Below are positions 1-6,689 of a stretch of DNA of 64,000 bases, in pieces. The position numbers were made by a program, and so were the translations under genes. The stretch is from Methylomonas sp. EFPC3 (GTDB lineage Bacteria > Pseudomonadota > Gammaproteobacteria > Methylococcales > Methylomonadaceae): contig NZ_CP116398.1 in NCBI RefSeq assembly GCF_029643245.1, forward strand, positions 2,666,001 to 2,730,000, in the 5' to 3' direction. A model generated the notes under the pieces. It ran no database searches, had not been told where the DNA came from, and worked only from the letters and a program-made list of their open reading frames with translations. Within the stretch, counting starts at the first letter, position 1; every line of letters starts with the position of its first letter.

Positions 1-1
1 G

Positions 2-412
2 CATTGCGGCTGGTATCCGGATTATCGGCAACCGCAGTTGTTCCGCAAGCAAGCCATGGTTTTCGACGATCATGCCGAAGTTCACGAAGGCTTCACGGTA
101 AACGGCAAAATTGGCTATTTCAATTCGGCGATCATCCAGGTGCCGTTTCTGAATCTGGAACAACTAATACACAAGATGCAGCGCTATTCGACACTAGGGG
201 CACGCAAATTGGAACGTGCGGGTAAACACCCCACCATGACGACGGCTCTGTTGCACGGCTTATGGGCGTTCTTTCGAATTTACGTCTTAAAACTCGGCTT
301 TCTCGACGGCTGGGCCGGATTCGTCTTGGCACTGGGCAATTTCGAGGGCACCTTTTACCGCTACGCAAAAGCAGCTACCGCGACAATGAATTGGACGCCT
401 GACGAGCGATAA
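2..412 (+). CDS. Family 2 glycosyltransferase, C-terminal fragment (WaaE/KdtX-like)
   Basis: The reading frame is open from the left edge, so only the last 136 codons are present and the true start lies outside the window. The fragment carries a run typical of the C-terminal half of WaaE/KdtX-type GT2 enzymes: a GWYPD segment, an LFRK segment, then VHEGF, and near the end LGFLDGWAGF followed by FYRYAK. Members of this family add a sugar to the lipopolysaccharide core or a related surface glycan at the inner face of the cytoplasmic membrane. It ends 8 bases before the next glycosyltransferase, so the two are probably cotranscribed. The sugar and acceptor cannot be told from sequence. Confidence 0.8.
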   Translation, partial: HCGWYPDYRQPQLFRKQAMVFDDHAEVHEGFTVNGKIGYFNSAIIQVPFLNLEQLIHKMQRYSTLGARKLERAGKHPTMTTALLHGLWAFFRIYVLKLGFLDGWAGFVLALGNFEGTFYRYAKAATATMNWTPDER

Positions 413-420
413 ACCAAGCC

Positions 421-1269
421 ATGTCGCAAGCCCCGCAATTGATTTCCGTCATCGTCACCACCTACAACCGGCCTCCTGCTTTGCTTGCTTGTTTGCGCAG
501 CCTGCAAGACCAATTGGATAGAAATTTCGAAGTCCTAGTCGCGGATGATGGGTCTGGCGAAGCCACCCGCCAGCTAATCGAGCGGGAAGGTAAGGCCAGC
601 CCGATACCGATCCGCCACATCTGGCATGAAGACAAGGGCTTCCGCGCCGGCACCATTCGCAATAAGGCGGCGGCTAATGCCAACGGCGACTATCTAATAT
701 TTATGGACGGCGATTGCATCGCCTTTCCGAGTTTTATCGCACGACACCGGCTGCTGGCCGAAACCGGGTATTTCGTGCCCGGCAACCGATTGCTCATCAA
801 CGCCCAGGGTACCGAAGATGCCTTGAACGGCAACGCGGCGTTACACATCAAGCCATTGGTCTTTTTCATCGGCTTGTGGCTCAAACGGCAACTAAACCGC
901 TTGCTACCCTTGATCAACCTACCGTTGCACGCTTGGCGTTACCTCAATCCATACGGTTGGGAAAAAGCCATGACCTGCAACCTTGCGTTGTGGAAATCCG
1001 ATTTTCTGGCCGTTAACGGTTTCGATGAAAAGTTCGAAGGGTGGGGATATGAAGATTCCGATTTGGTGATTCGCTTGATTCACTTCGGCTGCAAACGCAA
1101 GGAGGGCCGCTTTGCCGTGCCGGTGCTACACCTTTGGCATCCCTACAACGACAGAAGCCAGCACGACCAAAATTATCGGCGGCTGTTGGAACGAGTTGCC
1201 AATCCGCGAGTCATTCTTGCCGAACGCGGCGTCAGGCAACATCTGGAAGAAATAAACGATAGCCGTTAA
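421..1269 (+). CDS. Family 2 glycosyltransferase with galactosyltransferase-like C-terminal domain
   Basis: A 282-residue GT-A fold enzyme. The N-terminus shows the GT2 signature (SVIVTTYNRP at about residues 9-18, then VADDGS near 40), followed by a DxD-like DGDC motif near residue 98 that should bind the nucleotide-sugar and metal. The C-terminal part contains GWGYEDSDL (about 207-215), the hallmark of the Glyco_transf_7C domain found in chondroitin-polymerase-type and exopolysaccharide glycosyltransferases. No signal peptide is visible; it is likely a cytoplasmic enzyme of surface polysaccharide synthesis, together with the partial gene upstream. Its stop codon overlaps the stop of the convergent DUF2802 gene within a shared TTAA. 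Confidence 0.85.
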   Translation: MSQAPQLISVIVTTYNRPPALLACLRSLQDQLDRNFEVLVADDGSGEATRQLIEREGKASPIPIRHIWHEDKGFRAGTIRNKAAANANGDYLIFMDGDCIAFPSFIARHRLLAETGYFVPGNRLLINAQGTEDALNGNAALHIKPLVFFIGLWLKRQLNRLLPLINLPLHAWRYLNPYGWEKAMTCNLALWKSDFLAVNGFDEKFEGWGYEDSDLVIRLIHFGCKRKEGRFAVPVLHLWHPYNDRSQHDQNYRRLLERVANPRVILAERGVRQHLEEINDSR

Positions 1270-1685
1270 CGCTTACTGCCACCGTGCAGGCGCATCAACA
1301 ACAAAGCCTCATCTCGGGTCAGACCGCAGTCTCTGACTAATTCGTCTATCTCGGCCCCACGGCGAATTTTTTGGATGACATCTTCGTACCCTTGAGCTGA
1401 AGCAGGCTCATCCTGGACGGAATGGTGCTGATATGGCGCAGCAGGAGCCGGTCTGTTCACTCGATCCGCAATCGTGTCAAGCCGATTGTCGTTGGCCGCC
1501 AACCTACGGTCTACCGCGACGGCAGCCGAACACAAACCCGCCAGATCCTCGTTGCTGCGCTGCAAACGCTCTTGCAAAAGCTTGAGCTCCTGCTCCAGCC
1601 GTTTTTGGTTACCGATCAGGCGCAGTAACACGGCCAAGGTAACCAACACGCTTGCCGCCAAACCCCAAACTAAGTAATCGGTCAT
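1266..1685 (-). CDS. DUF2802-family membrane-anchored protein at the end of the chemotaxis operon
   Basis: A 139-residue protein with one N-terminal membrane segment (about residues 5-22), a heptad-rich coiled-coil stretch (about 27-50) and a C-terminal DUF2802 part ending in an IDELVRDCGLTRDEALLL-like helix-turn-helix segment. DUF2802 proteins are regularly found as the last gene of polar flagellar/chemotaxis operons in Pseudomonas and relatives, after cheW, as here. The start ATG overlaps by one base the stop of the small ORF upstream (TAATG), implying translational coupling. The function is unknown; a link with polar chemosensory arrays is inferred only from position. Confidence 0.8.
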   Translation of the reverse strand: MTDYLVWGLAASVLVTLAVLLRLIGNQKRLEQELKLLQERLQRSNEDLAGLCSAAVAVDRRLAANDNRLDTIADRVNRPAPAAPYQHHSVQDEPASAQGYEDVIQKIRRGAEIDELVRDCGLTRDEALLLMRLHGGSKR

Positions 1686-1858
1686 TACACTATTTCGTCT
1701 ATGTGCTCGGCGGGACCTTGGTTCGCATCGTTTTGGCCGCGCTCTGCCTTTGCGCGCGGCGGCCGTTTATCCGGGTTACGCTTGTCGCGCGGCTCTCGTT
1801 CCACTTTCAAGGGCGCAGTTACCGGCGGATAAGCTGTTATCGGCGCGATCTCTGTCAT
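1685..1858 (-). CDS. Small conserved-position ORF between cheW and the DUF2802 gene (57 aa)
   Basis: A short reading frame that fills an otherwise empty 209-base gap in a tightly packed operon. It starts with ATG at 1858, preceded by a strong Shine-Dalgarno GGGAGG, and its TAA stop overlaps the ATG of the DUF2802 gene by one base. The product is hydrophilic and very basic in the middle (KVEREPRDKRNPDKRPPR), proline-rich at the start, and acidic at the end (EHIDEIV). There is no membrane segment and no domain that I recognise. The strong ribosome binding site and the overlap at its end make it a likely real gene despite its length. Function unknown. Confidence 0.65.
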   Translation of the reverse strand: MTEIAPITAYPPVTAPLKVEREPRDKRNPDKRPPRAKAERGQNDANQGPAEHIDEIV

Positions 1859-1894
1859 AAAGCCCTCCCACCCTATTCAGCCGGTAGCTTCCTA

Positions 1895-2377
1895 CTAAAA
1901 CATATCCAACTCAGCCTTCTCGTCGTCGCTGAGGAATTTGTTCAAATCCACCAATATCAACAGTTGGTTATCGCGACTAGTCACGCCTTGAATATACTTC
2001 GAGCTTTCTTCGTTACCGACGTTAGGGGCGGTTTCGATTTCCGATGCGCGCATCTCTACCACTTCGGCCACGCTGTCCACCAAGATACCGATAATATGCC
2101 GATCGGTTTCGATAATCACCACCCGGGAGGCATCGTCAGTCTCTTTCGACGGCAAACCGAACCGGTTGCGGGTGTCGATCACGGTAACCACGTTGCCGCG
2201 CAAATTGATAATTCCCAGAACGTAGGAAGGAGCACCCGGTACCGGCGCAATCTCGGTAATCCGCAATACCTCCTGAACCTGCATCACATTGATACCGTAC
2301 TTTTCATCGCCCAGACAAAAAGTCACCCATTGCATCACTGGATCGCCTTGTTTTCTATCTTCACTCATCTTGTTCAT
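1895..2377 (-). CDS. cheW: Chemotaxis coupling protein CheW
   Basis: A 160-residue single-domain CheW protein. It shows the typical succession of the fold: FCLGDEKYGINVMQVQEVLR near residues 20-39, PGAPSYVLGIINLRGNVVTVID near 48-69, then VVIIETD and a C-terminal LLILVDLNKFL. CheW bridges chemoreceptors to the kinase CheA at the cell pole. It is the third-last gene of the flagellar/chemotaxis operon and lies 15 bases after the ParP-like gene. Two in-frame ATGs, three codons apart, could start it; neither has a strong ribosome binding site, and the first is used here. Confidence 0.95.
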   Translation of the reverse strand: MNKMSEDRKQGDPVMQWVTFCLGDEKYGINVMQVQEVLRITEIAPVPGAPSYVLGIINLRGNVVTVIDTRNRFGLPSKETDDASRVVIIETDRHIIGILVDSVAEVVEMRASEIETAPNVGNEESSKYIQGVTSRDNQLLILVDLNKFLSDDEKAELDMF

Positions 2378-2392
2378 CCAAAGGCAGTTAAA

Positions 2393-3133
2393 TTATTTTC
2401 GATGTGGCACCAATTGTTTAACATCGACAATTGCTGTCAGTTCGTCTATTACCGTACCGATTAACCACGGCTTTTTTTGCCTGGCAGTGCGCCAACGAAC
2501 ACCGTCCGGCTTGACTCTACCGATAGACAATATTTCGTCGCAGATCAAACCCCATCTCTTGTCCTGCGTAATCAAGATGCGGCTAGCGGGAGAATCTTCG
2601 AAATTTCGCATCCTGGCGCGGCTTTTACCGAAGATTAACTGGCTGGTATCCAACACGCCGATCCGGCTGTCGTGTTCGTCGACCAACCCCAGGAACCAGG
2701 AAGGCTGGCCGGGAATTTGGCTGGGCCTGCGATCGATTTTGATCGTTCGAGCCAATTCAACCAGTGGAGTAGCCAATATCAGCTGGTCGACTTTGAAAAA
2801 CAACGCTTGAAACTCGTACTGCGACCAATCCGGCATTACCGACAACGCTTGAAGTTTAGCCGGATTTTCAGTGGCGACAAGCGTGGTGCCAGGTCGAACC
2901 TTTCGCGTCGGAACCACTTTTTCCAATGGCCGCACCACCGGCTGCGGCAACGTCACCCCGGCAAGTGGTTTGGAAGACGGCGTTGCGACGATTACCGGTT
3001 TTTCTGTGGGCTTAGCTAGCGCCTCAAGCTCAAAATTTGCGTCCGCATCGGGTACGTCGTCGAGTAGGGTCTGCAGATATACGTCAAGCGCAAGTTGCTG
3101 TTTGACGATACTGGGAGGAGATTTTTGCTTCAT
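2393..3133 (-). CDS. ParP-like CheW-domain protein (polar chemotaxis array)
   Basis: A 246-residue protein with a variable, proline/threonine-rich N-terminal half (about 1-105) and a CheW-like domain in the second half (YEFQALFFKVDQLILATPL near 111-129, WFLGLVDEHDSRIGVLD near 146-162, WLIGTVIDELTAIVDV near 224-239). In Vibrio and Pseudomonas a protein of this type, ParP, works with the ATPase ParC to hold the chemotaxis array at the pole and divide it between daughter cells. The ATG overlaps the stop of the upstream ParA-type gene by four bases, supporting the start and the functional pairing. The assignment to ParP rests on architecture plus position. Confidence 0.8.
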   Translation of the reverse strand: MKQKSPPSIVKQQLALDVYLQTLLDDVPDADANFELEALAKPTEKPVIVATPSSKPLAGVTLPQPVVRPLEKVVPTRKVRPGTTLVATENPAKLQALSVMPDWSQYEFQALFFKVDQLILATPLVELARTIKIDRRPSQIPGQPSWFLGLVDEHDSRIGVLDTSQLIFGKSRARMRNFEDSPASRILITQDKRWGLICDEILSIGRVKPDGVRWRTARQKKPWLIGTVIDELTAIVDVKQLVPHRK

Positions 3134-3933
3134 GAACGCGGCGCCAAGGTTTTGTCTCCACTTTTCTCAAGCAATAACAATTCCAACAATTCGGTATAGG
3201 CTTCGGCTGCCCGCGCATTTTTATCCAACAGCGGCAGCGGCGCCCCCGCTTGGCTGGCATCCCTGACCTTGGTGTCCACTGGGATCACCGACCGCCAAGC
3301 ATTTTCCGGATATTGCTGGTACAACGCAGCCAAGCTATCGCGGGCGGCCTTGGTCCGCTTATCGAACATGGTCGGCACGATGGTGAACTTGGGCGGAGTT
3401 TTACGCGAGTGAAACACCATTTTGATGGTATGCACCATCCGATCCAAACCTTTAAGCGCCAAAAATTCGGCCAAAACCGGAATCACCAAATGGTCGCAAG
3501 CCGCCAAGGCGTTGATCATCAGCACACCCAACATCGGCGGGCTGTCGATAATCACGTAATCGTAGCGGTCGTCCATTTTGTGTAGTGCGGTCGAAACGAC
3601 CAAGCCCATTCCGCCGATCGCCGCTACCTGCCGATCCAATGTCGCGATCGCAGTAGCAGCCGGCAACACGTCGATACCGTCGAAGCGGGTCTTGGCGACA
3701 TATACCTGGGGATCGACATTCTTCTTCTTTTCGCTGGCATCGAGAAACAGATTGTAAACGCCCAACTCAACTTCTTCGGGGTTGATCCCAAAATAACTGC
3801 TCAAGGAGCCGTGCGGGTCTAAATCCACCAGTAAAGTCCGGAACCCCCAGGAGGATAGCAAGCCTCCCAGCGTCACCACGGTAGTCGTTTTGCCGACGCC
3901 GCCTTTTTGATTGGAAACAGACCAGATCTTCAT
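3130..3933 (-). CDS. ParA-family ATPase of the chemotaxis operon (ParC-like)
   Basis: A 267-residue MinD/ParA ATPase with the deviant Walker A KGGVGKTT at residues 10-17, the switch I region LLVDLDPHGSLSSYFG near 35-50 and a Walker B-like YVIIDSPP near 123-130. Such ATPases embedded between motD and the ParP-like gene localise chemotaxis arrays to the cell pole (ParC of Vibrio). It is coupled on both sides: its ATG overlaps motD by four bases and its stop overlaps the next gene by four bases. A chromosome-partitioning role is unlikely because no parB follows it. Confidence 0.9.
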   Translation of the reverse strand: MKIWSVSNQKGGVGKTTTVVTLGGLLSSWGFRTLLVDLDPHGSLSSYFGINPEEVELGVYNLFLDASEKKKNVDPQVYVAKTRFDGIDVLPAATAIATLDRQVAAIGGMGLVVSTALHKMDDRYDYVIIDSPPMLGVLMINALAACDHLVIPVLAEFLALKGLDRMVHTIKMVFHSRKTPPKFTIVPTMFDKRTKAARDSLAALYQQYPENAWRSVIPVDTKVRDASQAGAPLPLLDKNARAAEAYTELLELLLLEKSGDKTLAPRS

Positions 3934-4823
3934 AATTGTGGTACCGGTGCCGCCGGTGCGCTTTCGGTAATGGGCTCGGGCGTTGGCGATGACGAGTCCG
4001 ACTGCGGCGCCAAATTCAATGCTCTGGCTCGCTCGTCGTCCGACATGCCATAACGGGCAAAGGCTTGCGACATCAAAACCAACACCACCCGACGATTCTT
4101 AAACCGCCCGTCTTCATCTTTGTTATCGGCAATAGGATGGAATTCTCCATAGCCGACCGCCGATAAACGCGTGGCCGGGATATTATTTTTCACCAACTCC
4201 TTAACGACACTGGTGGCGCGCGCCGAGGACAGGTCCCAATTAGACGGATATATTCCGCTGGAAATCGGCACATTGTCGGTGTACCCCTCAACGTTTATGA
4301 CATTTGGCACGTCGCGGACCACTTCCGCCACCTTGGCCAGCACCGGAAGGGCTTTACTCGATAATTCAGCCTTACCGCTGGCGAAGAGCAATTCGCTATT
4401 CATCTCCAGCTCGACCCAAAAATCGTGCTTTTTAATACCAACCAGTTTGCTCTCGACGTAAGGCTGCAAAGCCCCCTGAAATTGTTCGGAAACCTCGCTC
4501 AACCGCTGCTTTTCCTGCAATATTTCTTCGCTGAGTTCGCGCTCTTCTGCGGTAGCCAGATTTGGCAGCTCGATCGGCTGGATCGCGGTGGGAATGGTGC
4601 CGATTTGGATCGGCTCCGCTTCCTTCTCCACTTTATCGTTGTGAAATAATGCCTGATCCAACGATTCGGAAAATGTCTCGTATTTGCCTTTGTTGACCGA
4701 CGAAATCGAATACATCACGACGAAAAACGCAAACAACAAGGTGACAAAATCGGCGTACGACACCATCCAGCGGTCATGGTTGTCGGTCGGTAACGAAGAT
4801 TTAACGCGTTTGCGCCGGCTCAT
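3930..4823 (-). CDS. motD: Flagellar stator protein MotD (MotB family)
   Basis: A 297-residue MotB homologue: a short basic cytoplasmic N-terminus, one membrane segment (about 20-40) with the channel-lining SYADFVTLLFAFF motif whose Asp is the proton/sodium-binding residue, a linker, and a C-terminal OmpA-like peptidoglycan-binding domain (VEGYTDNVPI then NRRVVLVL). With MotC it forms the stator that drives the motor. The longest frame begins at a TTG at 4829, but ATG 4823 is preceded by AAGGA at a proper distance and is used here. The proline/serine-rich tail (about 275-297) is not part of the fold. Confidence 0.93.
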   Translation of the reverse strand: MSRRKRVKSSLPTDNHDRWMVSYADFVTLLFAFFVVMYSISSVNKGKYETFSESLDQALFHNDKVEKEAEPIQIGTIPTAIQPIELPNLATAEERELSEEILQEKQRLSEVSEQFQGALQPYVESKLVGIKKHDFWVELEMNSELLFASGKAELSSKALPVLAKVAEVVRDVPNVINVEGYTDNVPISSGIYPSNWDLSSARATSVVKELVKNNIPATRLSAVGYGEFHPIADNKDEDGRFKNRRVVLVLMSQAFARYGMSDDERARALNLAPQSDSSSPTPEPITESAPAAPVPQL

Positions 4824-4833
4824 GTCCAATTCC

Positions 4834-5580
4834 TTACTTCTCGATCAAAAACCCGGACAATTTCAACTCGATATTGCGCGGATTTTCGCCTTCGGCGATC
4901 GAAGAAATCCCCTCGATCACCATCTCTCGCGCTTGGGAGACCTCGAAAATCAGACTTTTCAGCTTATTGGAGATCGGAATGAACAGCAAATTGGCTAGGC
5001 CGACGCCGTATATCGTCGCCACAAATGCGGTGGCGATGCCGCTGCCCAATAACTCGGGTTTGGCCAAATTCTGCATCACGTGTATCAAGCCGATTACCGC
5101 GCCGATAATGCCGATAGTCGGCGCGTAGCCGCCCATGGCCTCGAATACGCGTGCGGCCTGGTTATCCAAGTGCTCCTTGGTCGTCAACTCCACTTCCAAA
5201 CAATCGCGAATCACCTCCGGCTCGTTGCCGTCTACCAAAAGTTGCAGGCCTTTTTTGGCGAAGGTGTCTTTTTCGCTATCGATGACGGCTTCCAAACCGA
5301 GCAAGCCCTCTTTTCTGGCCAGCGTGCTCCAACGCACGATCTTATCGATCTGTTTTTTCAACTGCAGATTTTGCGGCATAAAAATCCAAGCCAAAATGCG
5401 CATGCTGCGCAGAAACACCTTGGGCGGAAATTGCAGCAAGGTCGCCCCCAAAGTCCCGCCCACCACGATGACGAAAGCGTGAAAATTGACCAGGGCACCG
5501 ATCTCGCCGCCGCCCATCAGATTGCCGCCGATTATCGCGGCAAACCCGATCAAAACCCCCAGAACGCTAAGAATATCCAT
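4834..5580 (-). CDS. motC: Flagellar stator protein MotC (MotA family)
   Basis: A 248-residue MotA/PomA-family membrane protein with four predicted membrane segments: two near the N-terminus (about 5-50) and two near residues 150-200 (the segment PTIGIIGAVIGLIHVM is characteristic). The intervening cytoplasmic loop carries the charged residues that meet FliG. It pairs with MotD encoded next to it. The ATG overlaps the cheB stop codon by one base (TGATG), so the two are translationally coupled. This is the stator pair usually embedded in the che operon; other stators may exist elsewhere in the genome. Confidence 0.93.
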   Translation of the reverse strand: MDILSVLGVLIGFAAIIGGNLMGGGEIGALVNFHAFVIVVGGTLGATLLQFPPKVFLRSMRILAWIFMPQNLQLKKQIDKIVRWSTLARKEGLLGLEAVIDSEKDTFAKKGLQLLVDGNEPEVIRDCLEVELTTKEHLDNQAARVFEAMGGYAPTIGIIGAVIGLIHVMQNLAKPELLGSGIATAFVATIYGVGLANLLFIPISNKLKSLIFEVSQAREMVIEGISSIAEGENPRNIELKLSGFLIEK

Positions 5581-6680
5581 CAGTGCAATTTGTTAAATTG
5601 GTTCGCAATCTCGTCCAGCGAATAAACATGATCGGCCAGCCCGGCTTCGGCAATCGCTTTCGGCATGCCGTAAATCGTGCTGCTGGCTTCGTCCTGCGCC
5701 CAAATCTGCGCACCGTGCTGGCGCAATTTCATCGCGCCGAGTTTGCCGTCAGCCCCCATGCCGGTCAGCACCACAGCTAACACCCGGCCATTGAAGTTAT
5801 CGGCCAACGAGCTAAATGTGATATCGACACTGGGGCTGTAGATTTCGCCGGATTGTTTGGGCCGCAAGGTTATTTGGCGGGAGCCCGGCGTTTGTTTGAG
5901 TTGCATTTGTGCGGCGCCGGGACTTAACAGCGCCAGTCCGGGTTGTAGCATATCGCCGTCCTGAGCCTCTCTGACTTCGATGTTGCATAGCGAGTTCAGC
6001 CGCTCGGCAAAGCTCTTAGTGAAGTTGGGCGGCATGTGCTGCACCAGCAGGATCGGCAACGAGCAGTCAGCCGGAATCCGACTCAACACATATTGCATAG
6101 CCACCGGCCCTCCGGTCGAAGCGGCGACGGCCAACAGATCGACTTTGCCGTGTCCGGCTGGCGTCGGTTTGGCCGCCAACCCAAAATCTTTGCCGGCAAC
6201 CGGAGTGCGGGTCCCGGTCAGGAAACCGCTGTCTCTGCTGATGCCGGTCTCACCGATCGTTTTAGCAGAATTCAGTTTCACTCCCTGTCCCGCGACCATT
6301 CGGACCCGGTACCGCAACAGGTAGCGGGCGGTTTCCCGGTTGGCATCGATGTCCTCCAATTGCTTGGGTAGAAAATCAATGGCGCCGGCGCTAAGCGCAT
6401 CCAGCGTCGCCTTGGCACCAACCTGGGTCATAGCCGAAAACATCAGAATCGGCACCGGCCGAGTACTCATGATGCGCTTGACGGCGGAAATTCCGTCCAT
6501 CACCGGCATATCCACATCCATGGTAATAACATCCGGCTGTAGCGCTGCCGCCATATCGACCGCTTGCCGCCCGTCGTTGGCCACGCCCACTACTTTGAAT
6601 TCTTGGTCTTCTTCCAGAATTTCGGTGATTCTGTGGCAGATGAAATGGGAATCATCGACTACCAATACCCGAATGGCCAT
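5580..6680 (-). CDS. cheB: Chemotaxis protein-glutamate methylesterase CheB
   Basis: A 366-residue two-domain enzyme. The N-terminal receiver has the acidic pair D9-D10 and the phosphorylatable D55 (MDVDMP context). After a linker of about 60 residues comes the methylesterase domain with the catalytic triad seen as S188 (VAASTGGP), H215 (LVQHMPPNF) and D311 (TGMGADG). CheB removes methyl groups from, and deamidates, receptor glutamines after phosphorylation by CheA, giving adaptation. It lies 9 bases after cheA. No cheR is present in the window, so the matching methyltransferase must be encoded elsewhere. Confidence 0.96.
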   Translation of the reverse strand: MAIRVLVVDDSHFICHRITEILEEDQEFKVVGVANDGRQAVDMAAALQPDVITMDVDMPVMDGISAVKRIMSTRPVPILMFSAMTQVGAKATLDALSAGAIDFLPKQLEDIDANRETARYLLRYRVRMVAGQGVKLNSAKTIGETGISRDSGFLTGTRTPVAGKDFGLAAKPTPAGHGKVDLLAVAASTGGPVAMQYVLSRIPADCSLPILLVQHMPPNFTKSFAERLNSLCNIEVREAQDGDMLQPGLALLSPGAAQMQLKQTPGSRQITLRPKQSGEIYSPSVDITFSSLADNFNGRVLAVVLTGMGADGKLGAMKLRQHGAQIWAQDEASSTIYGMPKAIAEAGLADHVYSLDEIANQFNKLH

Positions 6681-6689
6681 ATCGCCAGA

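Noticed and set aside
1652..2464. Open frame of 270 codons on the plus strand across cheW
   Set aside because: Antisense to cheW and to the 57-codon frame, both of which have ribosome binding sites and proper coupling.
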